The translations under genes were made by a program, and so were the position numbers. The notes under the pieces are model-generated. The model did no database searches and was not told the origin of the DNA. It saw only the letters and a list, made by a program, of their open reading frames with translations. A stretch of 64,000 nt of DNA from Aporrectodea caliginosa (lineage: Eukaryota > Annelida > Clitellata > Crassiclitellata > Lumbricidae), in contig JACEVL010000050.1 of NCBI GenBank assembly GCA_020284085.1, positions 62,001-126,000 of the forward strand, in the 5' to 3' direction. Each line of letters begins with the position of its first letter. The stretch's first letter is position 1. Below are positions 55,652 to 64,000 of this stretch, piece after piece.

Positions 55652-56283
55652 GCATTCATTCATAAATTTATATAGCGCCCCTTCCAGAGGACTAGGCCTA
55701 CTCAGAGGCGCTCCCGACTCCAGCAGGGCCAAAAAGTACAGTTTTGAGTTTAGTAAAGAAAGCTTCAGTAAGAGTCCCAGGGAGCAGGCGTATATCTTGA
55801 GGGAGCCCGTTCCAGACCACTGGGCCCACCACGGAAAAGGCTCGATTCTGCATAGGCTAGTTGCAGTTCGTGCAAATGGGACTAGGAGCACCCCCTTCTC
55901 TGCAGAGCGGAGGGGCGGCGACTTTGAATACCCGAGGGGCAGCAAAGCTCCCGCAGGTAGGCTGGGGCTATAGACCCAGCTGACATCGTCGTACCAAGGC
56001 AGCAATCCTGTACTCAATGCGCTGCCGGGTAGGGAGCCAGTGTAAAGTCTCCAGCATATAGCTGGAGACATGACAAAATTTGGGGATTTGCCCAATAAGA
56101 CGCGCTGCAGAGCGCAAGACTCGGTCCAGGGCTCCAGGAACACTAGTCGATTGGATGGAGGGCCAAAGTAGAGTGACGAGCAGTAGTCAAGGGCAATGGT
56201 GCGAAGCTGGCGCAGCTGATAGTATCAGTCCCGGGCAAGGCGGTGAATGTGTGGAGCAAGAGTTAGCTCCTGGTCCAACATGT
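55652..56283 (-). mobile_element. CR1/L2-like LINE 3' end upstream of IgR-C
   Basis: The − strand carries the ORF2 C-terminus in pieces (QLRQLRTIALDYC region, VVGPVVWNGLPQD) and ends GGGGCGCTATATAAATTTATG. IgR-B keeps the empty site, where CTATCGGT joins TAGGCAAGTCC at about 47158. Confidence 0.85.
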
Positions 56284-56579
56284 TAGGTAAGTCCTAGTCA
56301 CTGACCTAGTTTCACAAGTTGATAATTATAATATGAAAGATAGGCTAAAGAGAAACAGAAAAAGACATAATTCTGACTACATAATAACCTAATTGTCTGT
56401 TTCGGACTTAGGCAAAGTGCATGCAAGACAAGCTTGCATCTATCAAAGCCAGCTTAGCAAAGTCTCACGCATAATGGTGTGCAAAGTCGATCAGACATTT
56501 AATTCAAGAAAATAGTCAGAATCTAGTTGTATTAACTTAATCAAATTTATTCTTTAATGAATAAGTCATCAATACAGAA

Positions 56580-56631
56580 ATGTCTGTCCTGAAGTGGTTT
56601 TTCATTATGACGCTCTCTCTGCCTGCTCATG
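56580..56631 (+). CDS. IgR-C exon 1, signal peptide
   Basis: The exon encodes MSVLKWFFIMTLSLPAH and ends G|GTAAGG in phase 1. It differs from IgR-B at two residues. Confidence 0.8.
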
Positions 56632-56905
56632 GTAAGGCTTAACCGAGTTTCACTGTTTTTACCAGCAGACATTTCTAGTAACCTAATGTATTGTAATATT
56701 TGGGTGTGCATAGTAAACTCGGAAATGTTTAATATTACGTGAAGTCAAGGCTAAATTCAAGGACCCACGTTTTAAGTAAATGTTAATTTTCGTTGCATTG
56801 GATTGCTGAAAATGGACAGGTATGTGGATACTACAAAATTGCCGTGACAGTTCAACATGGCATAGATCAAATGTTAATAATTAAACGAACTAATTAACTT
56901 GTTTT

Positions 56906-57758
56906 CATGAGCGCAACCACGGTCCAGAAGTTGGGGGTACCTACTAGAATGTCTGAGTTGGGGGGGGAATTGCGAGCGCCGATGTCGCGAAGCTCCGATT
57001 GCCGAAGGCAAGAAGCCCCTAACGACTAGGGGTATGGGGGAGCGTCGTAAGCTCCTCCATCGGGGTCTGGGGCGGATCCCCAGAAGCCGACGCAATTTTG
57101 AGCATTTGATACCAGATGGAGTACAGTTGGGCTCTAATTTACCTCAAATTTTTCACCATGATTTCGATATAAAAGTACCTAAACCATCTAGATCTGTGAA
57201 AAAATATGACTTTATCAAATGAATAAACTGAGATTGTAGGTTTTAGTAGAACATCACTCGCAGTCGCAGCATTAAAAATTTGAAATGTCCTCCTAGGCTT
57301 AGTCGAATTTAAAAAAAGCTAGATAATTAAAGTTTTAGAGTGAAATTATACAGCAACATTCTGCACTGAATTCTGATAGACTTGAGTTTAGAGGCTTTAG
57401 CCTGACCCTTTATTTTATCGGCAGCAGGGCCAGCGATTTGTTGGGGGAGGGACCTACTAGAACGTCCGAGTGGGGAGAACTGCGAGTGCGGAAGGTGGAA
57501 GGCGCACAGCCGCGATTGCGGAAGGCAAGAAGCCCCTAACGACAACGACTAGGGTACGGGCGAGCGTCGTAAGCTCCCCATCGGGGTCTGGGGCGGATCC
57601 CCAGAAGCTGTCGCAATTTTGAGCATTTTATACCAAATGGATTGCATTTCGGGCTCTTGTTTACCTCAAAATATTCAAAAGTTGGAGGGGACCGTCCCAA
57701 ACTGTTCGAAAGTTGAGGGGACGCGTCCCACAGGTCCAATAGGGTGGTTGCGCCTATG
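56906..57758. mobile_element. hAT-like element in IgR-C intron 1
   Basis: The ends CATGAGCGCAACCAC and GTGGTTGCGCCTATG are flanked by a perfect CTTGTTTT duplication (56898–56905, 57759–57766). Two internal copies of a block including TCGGGGTCTGGGGCGGATCC lie at about 56930–57160 and 57440–57660. There is no transposase. IgR-B intron 1 lacks it. Confidence 0.9.
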
Positions 57759-57766
57759 CTTGTTTT

Positions 57767-58735
57767 GCTATACTTGATATAACAAGCGACATAACTAATA
57801 ATAGTTTTAATGAAGACCCCTAACACCTTGCCAGAATAACTAATGTTACGTTCTTCACTCCAGCCTACAGTATAAGCGATGCTAAGTGTTACTAAGAACC
57901 AAAGTTAATCGGTAATCAGGCAGTACGTAGTTAGCTAGAAAAGTGATAATGGTGGCTCCCGCAAACACGCAGATCCTCACAGCAGTTGACACCATGTTCA
58001 GATATCCAGGACTTCGTAGTATCGAGGATGAAAAATTACGACAGGTGATCTGGTGCATTGCCAGCGACACACGGTGGCCTCACCGTATACAGTACTCCCT
58101 CACAGTTAGTCAATGTCAGGACATCTGGACATCTTTTTGAGCCAGCATGCAGGTCTGCGCAGAACAAACATTCGATTGGACTCTGTGGTTGACCGTCGAT
58201 GCCATTCCAAAGACTCTTCTTGTGGTTGCTTAATAGAATAATAGATCATTCCGGTTGATGACGATATGCAGGCCTCTAGGTCACCAACTGCTCTGGTTCG
58301 CTTCACGCGCTTAGAATGTTCAGAGCACATGCACGGCCTCCCGCCAGCAGCATTGCACGAGTTGACAAGTGCTTCGATAATGGCCCGCCTTATGCATGAT
58401 GATGACGTTCTACAATTGAATGGGTTATCTCTCGCAGACGGCCAAACGCGTTACTGAAACAATTGAAGTTATCGATAGAAGGCTTTTACAGGCAGTGATA
58501 TGGAACGATTGTCACGTGTTACGAGGCCTATTACCAGAGATCGTGCAAAGTCACTATTAGCTCCGACCAAGGCAACATAACTTTCAGCTTCCTCCTAAAG
58601 ACGATAGAAACTATATTATACCTCGTATACTCTAGAAAATAACAACCCATGGCACTCAAACATTTGATAGAAATCAACGCTATAAATTCCTTAAATTTTC
58701 ATTGCTTGTACCTCGTTGCAGTATGACAACTAGTT
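57767..58735. other. IgR-C intron 1, middle
   Basis: Positions 57840–58260 are collinear with IgR-B intron 1 (48390–48840), including ATTCAGGACTTCG-type and ACACGGTGGCCTCACC words, and may derive from an old transposase remnant. The ORF at 58266–58457 has no recognisable motif. Confidence 0.45.
58490..58635 (+). mobile_element. LINE ORF2 C-terminal relic
   Basis: The frames spell WNDCHVLRGLLPEIVQSHY, then RPRQHNFQLPPKDDRNYI. The latter matches in pattern the piece at 61830–62790 and the VDRNFISRVLYK end at 46040. This is a short decayed fragment. Confidence 0.55.
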
Positions 58736-58747
58736 TTTACAATAACG

Positions 58748-58775
58748 AATATATATATATATAATTATATATATA

Positions 58776-58836
<61 letters not shown>
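58748..58836. repeat. (TA)n microsatellite
   Basis: About 90 bp of TATA repeats with one AATTATAT interruption. Confidence 0.95.
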
Positions 58837-58838
<2 letters not shown>

Positions 58839-59136
58839 ACAGAGGAGTTCAAAATGCTGCGATGCATCGAACGATGGACAAAAGCACCATGCGAAAGACT
58901 AAGCTGCCGTAGAAGTCTGAACAAACAAGAATTATCGATCAAATTTTGCGCAAGACGAAGCCCATACCAAATATCGTAATTAAACGAAACACGACGATAT
59001 AGCCGTAGACATGCGTCAATGTGATTATTATCGACCTGTGTTCGCTTACGACTCATCATCCAAATATATCATAGAAACATTTAATGTATTAAAAAATAAT
59101 TTGTCATTGTCTAATGGGACTATTTCATACGTTTAG

Positions 59137-59466
59137 AAGCAACCGAATATGCTCCCAGAAATGAAGTCGTTGTCGCTGGAAGAAATGTTACATTAAAGTG
59201 TGGGTTGGATAGAAACGGTCATTCGCAATGGAAGCATAGACAAGGAGCAGGAGATGAAGAAACGCCTCTGACCTTCTATCAAGACAGGTACAGCAATTAC
59301 GCTAGAATAATGCTAAACACAACCGTCGATGGACAATACGATTTACACATATTCAACGCAGATAGACCCGACGTTGGATCTTACGTTTGCATCACAACGG
59401 AGAAAGCGATGACTGGCAGTGGATCATTTATAACAAGAAGATATGAAGCTCAATTGGTAATTCTTG
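59137..59466 (+). CDS. IgR-C exon 2, V-like Ig domain
   Basis: The exon has 109 codons and is phase 1–1. It shows NVTLKC, SQWKHRQ and PDVGSYVC (Val replacing Ala in the usual DAG). Donor and acceptor are intact. Confidence 0.85.
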
Positions 59467-60298
59467 GTAAGTGTTCAAATTACAGAGGAACTTTCCATTT
59501 TATCAATATTATGTTTTTAGAGTTTAGCTTAGAGACAATGGATGCTACTTACTTGGAAGTACAGCCAATGAAGGCAACATTTTAGACGATTATTCGATGG
59601 AATCATCTGCTCATCATATAGAATATTAACCATCAGCTTCTGTAAGAACTAAACCGCGTTTCGAAATCCAATCCGTGTCCCTTCAAAGCTGCATTTTGTC
59701 CCTTTAATATCACCATATGAGTAGGCCTAACCTCTTTAAATTTTGTGACGCTTCTTCTCAGTCCAAATTCCAATCATCCTACTGGATCATTTACTTAAAT
59801 TATCTCAATTCTATGCATTCACTTCCTGCCCGTAGTCTTCGGATCCATGAATTCTATGAATATAGTTTTGCTTCAAATTAGCCTTGTACGCTTACGTATA
59901 AGAGAGTTAGTGGAAGATTGCACCTAAAGTCACTAAAGTTCTGTGTGATTGGTCATTGAACTGGAAGGCTTAAGCATGGCAACTGCAAGTTTCCATGGGC
60001 AACGTAAAGTATAGTGATATTGCCACATTGGCCCGCTGTTGAATCGATATGGGAACATTTAGATAGCTACATGTAGGCCTACGTGATGTTTGTCAGAGCG
60101 GCACCGGTCAGATGCCTATTTCAGTTGAAGGATTTTGACAGTGTAGGCATAAACTATGGATGCAGCCACATAAAAAACTATTGGTGCAGAATGAATCCTT
60201 GAAACAAACAACTGTGTAAAACATTGATTGAGAATGCAGGAACTTCACCCAAACATTTGCCGAGAATTCTTAAAACTTAAGCGGTTGTGTTTGATTAG
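59467..60298. other. IgR-C intron 2
   Basis: This is collinear with IgR-A intron 2 on both sides of the LINE there. No insertion is seen, so it gives the ancestral sequence. Confidence 0.6.
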
Positions 60299-60667
60299 CG
60301 TCTGATCCATACTGCACTCTGAACACAATCACTGGCACCACCAAATTGATGGAGAACGACTATGTTCAGATGCAATGCTTCGTTCGTTTTGTTGGTGACT
60401 TGGTTCCTGTTATGATATGGAGACGAGAGGGACAACTAATCGACGGAGCCAAAACAAATATTACCAAAGCACTCTCAGGAATTGGATACACAGTAACGTC
60501 TTCTCTTTTGGTGCAAGTTAATTTCATGGACAACGGGGTTATCTTTTCGTGTGATACGCTCTTCACGCCGAACGTTTCCAGCAGTTCTTCTGATGGATTT
60601 CTGATCAAAGCGACAAATACTCCCGACTACAAATATACCTGGGTGTCTCATCCGATTAACGTATCAT
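60299..60667 (+). CDS. IgR-C exon 3, second Ig domain
   Basis: The exon is 369 nt, phase 1–1. It shows VQMQC, MIWRREG, DNGVIFSC and TNTPDYKYTW, and is very close to IgR-A. Confidence 0.85.
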
Positions 60668-61112
60668 GTAAGTTTGTTTCATAATCTGCACAAAATTAAT
60701 TTAATTCTTAGTCGATTTTAACCTCTTTATTTAATCATAATCCTCCACTATAAGATTAAGTGATTTTCGTTTCGTAATAAGGTATGAAAAATACACGAAA
60801 TATCTTAATGATAATAATAAATTAGTTAAATGCCGGAATGTAATGTAATCTAATGTTACTTTATAATGTAATCTTGCTTAACCTAATATATTATAAACAA
60901 AATTCATTCCACTCAAATATAATAATAAAATATACATGCCAATACATTGGTAGCCTACGTTTCAAATAATTGAACATAAATGCAAATGCATTCGTAAGCT
61001 TCAAATAATAGAAAATATATTTTTTTATGTCAATATATATAATACGTTTCATTCTTTTATATAATGTTGTATTCAATTCTGGTACTGAATTAGGAATCAT
61101 TAAATGTTGCAG
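60668..61112. other. IgR-C intron 3
   Basis: This AT-rich intron is collinear with 14974–15394 of IgR-A, including repeated CAATACATTGG words. No other feature. Confidence 0.55.
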
Positions 61113-61382
61113 ATGTACCACAAAACGTGACAATACAAGTTAACAACATATCAGACAATGGGACAATCATCACGTTAGGGGATCGTTTCAAATGCTATGC
61201 TAACGGAAATCCAACTCCTAGATACGAATGGACGATTTTTGCTGAACTCTTTAACATCACTGTGCAGAGCTCCAGCTTTGTTTTAACTGCTAGTATGCTC
61301 TGCAATGATCCGTTGACTGCTGAATGCAAAGCCATGAATGAATTTGGCAAAAACACAATAAGATTCACAAGAAACGCTACAG
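61113..61382 (+). CDS. IgR-C exon 4, I-set-like Ig domain
   Basis: The exon is 270 nt, phase 1–1 after GTTGCAG. It shows GDRFKC, RYEWTI and AECKAMNEFG. Close identity with IgR-A suggests recent duplication or gene conversion. Confidence 0.85.
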
Positions 61383-61799
61383 GTAGACCTTAAAACAATT
61401 AGCACTCATCAATCATCATTCGTATCGCTGCCATTCTCGTCTATACATAAACTCTGCTATAATAGATGGGTGACAGCGCGTTCTCCGAACATCTCTCGAA
61501 CTGCTATAAATGCACGGGTATAAAGACATCTGTCGTTGATATTACGATGTTTATATATAATTACGATACTGTCGCCTATCATTATTAGGCCTATATTCAC
61601 CAAGCTTCTTCATGACCTACAGCTGTTCATTTTCTGGTAATTGCCAAAACAGCAAGCTTAACTTTATAGTAGACTGAGACAGAAATTAAGATTGTTAATG
61701 TATTCCTGTTTTCCTATGCTGCTTACCTCTTTCGTAAGCATCAATGCTTCATGAACAGAATCAGGCGTGCTGGTTACTCAAAACCTGAAGATCTTACGA

Positions 61800-62795
61800 C
61801 TGAAACTGTTTCAGTGAAACATTAGAATTAGAACAAGCGGCAGACGCCGCTCTGTTTAGTGCCGTCCAGAATTATAATGAGCTTCATGTTCTCCGTGGCC
61901 TCTGACCAGTGCAACGTGAACCTTTATATAAATTCCGACAAAGGGCACACAATTTGGTTCTAGGACGATTGGTCATAGGACGATTGGTCATAGGACGATT
62001 GGTCATAGGACGATTGGTCATACGGACGATTGGTCATACAGACGATTGGTCATAGGACGATTGGTCATAGGGCCTACCGGTCATAGGTCCTAGCGGCGAT
62101 GGGACTATCGAAGGCTAACACAAAGAAGTTTTTAAAACATGAAAACTATTTACTGGATCATTTTATATGAAATACGTAATACAAAATAAGAACAATACGT
62201 AAAAGTCTAGAACGTCAACAGATTTTTCACTCCATTCTTTGAAGTGCGTTGGACTTTGATGTGCGTTTATCTAGTGAATGTTAAGTTCTTTGAAGTGAGT
62301 TGAAACCTGCATGTAATTATCTTAATAAGTTTCTTGATTGGCACTGATTGTATTTGTCTGAAAACGATCAATGTCCCTAATTGATGATTTCATACTTGAG
62401 TTACATACGGGTAAAACGTGTATTATTTCGACCAAACGTTAAGTTCTTTGAAGTGAGTTGATCCCTGTAAGTATTACCCTAATAAGTGTCTTGATTGGCA
62501 CTGATTGTATTTGTCTAAAAATGATGTATGCTCCGGTGCGTTAAGCTTAAAATTAAAGAATGTCCATGACTAACGACTACAACGAATTATGTCGGTTTAT
62601 TAGCGGCATATGACCAATCGTCCTATGACCAATCGTCCGTATGACCAATCGTCCGTATGACCAATCGTCCTATGACCAATCGTCCTATGACCAATCGTCC
62701 TATGACCAATCGTCCGGATACCCACAATTTCACCCTCCCCGATAAAGACTCGATGAACTTTATTCCTAGAATGTTATATAAAACATGTACTAATT
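61800..62795 (+). mobile_element. LINE ORF2 C-terminal relic split by a MULE
   Basis: The left part encodes AVQNYNELHVLRGL and KFRQRAHN. The right part, after 62722, encodes HNFTLPDKDS and NFIPRMLYKTCTN, then stops. Removing the inserted element and one copy of CACAATTT makes the two halves contiguous, confirming the insertion order. Confidence 0.7.
61956..62722. mobile_element. Non-autonomous MULE-like element with tandem-repeat ends
   Basis: The ends are arrays of GGTCATAGGACGATT on the left (61960–62095) and its complement on the right (62610–62722), flanked by CACAATTT (61948–61955, 62723–62730). The right terminus in inward orientation, GGTATCCGGACGATTGG, closely matches that of the 39.8 kb MULE (GGTATGCGGACAATTC). 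It is 767 bp without a transposase and is probably mobilised by that family. Confidence 0.85.
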
Positions 62796-63283
62796 AACCC
62801 ATCCATAAGTAGCCATACTGTCAACTGTTATTGTTAACCTACAGCGTTCTGCCTGTTGTTTTCTGAAATATACGAATGTACATACATAATATCATTATGG
62901 ATATATATACGGGCGAAACGTTAGCATCGCATATACCAAGTTTCTCTTAAAGATTGGATGGCTGAACAATCTACATGTACAGTCCAGCACACTAACAGCT
63001 ACACTATCTATAGCAATCTTAAACAAACTAAATATAGCCAATATAAATTACGTTATGACAGCGTAACGACGGGGCAATTCCTGCTGTGTCCATAATATTA
63101 CGCTGATTAGGCAATAGGCATCAAGTTTAAATACTGTTTAATCGAAATTAGATGTTGACCTGATTACAGCCCATCATTCAGCATTTTATATTATCAAATC
63201 ATAGGCGCATAGCTTATGAATATTAGGCATACGCAGCATTAGAAAACTTACACTGCAGTCTGTCTATCTTCTATGTTTTGTAG

Positions 63284-63765
63284 GGCCTATAATTGATGCG
63301 CCTTCACAGGGCATCGCTCACAACAGCACTGAGTGGCCGAGTGGGCTGGTGTCCGCTCGCCGCGCCGGCGACCCGGGTTCGATCCCCGGTCGGTCGGTTT
63401 ATCAGAGATTAATTTCTCGGACCTTTACTGCGGGTGGCTCGGTCGCAATATAAACGTGGAGTACAATACAACACACAATACAATACAATACAATAGCATA
63501 CAATACAAACACACAAACCTGACGGCTGGCGCCTCCGGGCTGCTCATTGTCCTACATGAGGGCTGGGCGCCTGTTGATGGCTGCCGCTAGGCCTACTGGT
63601 TGAGCGTTCTAGAAGTAGCTTGTTACCAACAACGCTATATAAATCGTCGTAAATACAATACAATACAATATACGGCATAGACAATAGTCATCGTCATAAT
63701 GGGAATTACAAATGTCACCTCTATTACAGCTTGCATAGTTTTGGTAGTTAAACAACGGATGAAAG
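63284..63765 (+). pseudogene. IgR-C exon 5, transmembrane exon split by SINE
   Basis: After TTTTGTAG the exon starts like IgR-A (stem up to HNST). It then enters the SINE at about 63330, with the frame stopping at TAA 63451. The rest of the exon (TAWTIVIVIMGI, stop-transfer VVKQRMK, donor G|GTATGA) follows the SINE and is well preserved. About 15 nt of exon present in IgR-B at the insertion point are missing. Confidence 0.8.
63330..63673 (+). mobile_element. tRNA-derived SINE inside IgR-C coding exon
   Basis: The head resembles a class II tRNA: A box TGGCCGAGTGG and B box GGTTCGATCCC (63372 region). A body follows, with AACGCTATATAAATCG close to the LINE-type end and (AATAC)n tail. A first AATAC-rich run sits inside at 63460–63510. 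The strong tRNA boxes and clean tail suggest a fairly young insertion. Confidence 0.85.
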
Positions 63766-64000
63766 GTATGAAAACTCATCTATGTACGGGCCAACGAAGT
63801 CCTTGCGAATGATGCGTTTTGAAATTTCCTTTCTATCATATTCGTATTTTTTATTGTTTAAGTTTATGTTGATGACTTAAAAGTGCAGCAGCTTCATCGC
63901 ACCAAAACGTTCATCTTGTATTTTTAAAAGTAAAAAGTTCAAGCAAACCGCATTATGCAAACGACGCATGGTATGTAATAGCGTCAGTTTAAAAGCTATA
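63766..64000. other. IgR-C intron 5, start
   Basis: This is collinear with IgR-B 52601–52830. The window ends before the cytoplasmic exon. Confidence 0.6.

Larger units (their letters stand above)
56580..63765 (+). other. IgR-C: Ig receptor gene, TM exon interrupted (span, 3' end outside)
   Basis: Exons 56580–56631, 59137–59466, 60299–60667 and 61113–61382 are intact and phase 1, encoding signal peptide and three Ig domains very close to IgR-A. The fifth exon (63284–63765) contains a tRNA-derived SINE, and the frame entering it stops at 63451 before the membrane helix. The sixth exon would lie past the window. As drawn, the product is a secreted three-Ig protein with a 41-residue SINE-derived tail. 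Alternatively, skipping or loss of function makes it a pseudogene. Introns carry a hAT element, LINE relics and a small MULE. Confidence 0.75.

Noticed and set aside
57882..58140. A possible transposase remnant in IgR intron 1
   Set aside because: The segment is shared by the paralogous introns but shows no motif that I can assign.
63330..63400. A genuine tRNA gene
   Set aside because: A and B boxes are good, but it lacks a clean acceptor stem and terminator, has a SINE body and LINE-type tail, and interrupts a coding exon.
1..64000. Bacterial or viral origin of the window
   Set aside because: Introns, SINEs with polymerase III boxes, LINEs, hAT/MULE elements and microsatellites throughout argue for an animal genome.

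Overview
This is eukaryotic, metazoan DNA. Genes are split by GT–AG introns, almost no long ORFs exist outside mobile elements, and intergenic DNA is packed with LINE fragments, tRNA-derived SINEs, hAT, Mutator-like, piggyBac and mariner-like elements, and microsatellites. The recurrent palindromic word TAGGCCTA is a habit I associate with echinoderm and related marine deuterostome genomes. I infer an invertebrate deuterostome, but the sequence alone does not prove it.

The core of the window is a local gene family on the + strand. Three immunoglobulin-superfamily receptor genes, here IgR-A (9590–18523), IgR-B (47457–53367) and IgR-C (56580 to beyond the window end), share one exon plan: signal peptide, V-like Ig domain, second Ig domain, I-set-like Ig domain, transmembrane exon, and a cytoplasmic exon rich in ITIM-like and YxN tyrosine motifs. 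Every intron is phase 1. A and B each give a 467-residue open product when spliced by eye. IgR-C carries a SINE inside its transmembrane exon that introduces a stop before the membrane segment. Two truncated Ig1 relics (about 6.94–7.19 kb and 43.54–43.83 kb) and two extra transmembrane-plus-tail exons (21.53 and 28.39 kb) belong to the same landscape.

Interleaved on the − strand is a second family of small secreted cysteine-rich peptides. Signal-peptide exons lie at 4331–4256 and 38598–38523, and cysteine exons at 2302–2089, 22864–22666 and 30383–30161. The cysteine spacing (C-x6-C-x4..9-CC-x2..4-C-…-C) resembles an inhibitor cystine knot. Relics of both families sit head to head inside a duplicated block: about 1.5–7.2 kb matches about 27.7–43.8 kb, with a third partial copy at about 21.5–23.9 kb.

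Mobile elements account for most length differences between copies, and several insertions can be defined to the base because another paralogue keeps the empty site. They include a 5.3 kb CR1/L2-like LINE with a duplicated endonuclease region (30911–36185), a 3.0 kb MULE with a FLYWCH/DDE transposase and tandem-repeat inverted ends (39775–42766), a related non-autonomous MULE (61956–62722), and several hAT-type elements, most with 8-bp target duplications. The left edge (1–1060) is an inverted array of about 152-bp repeats.
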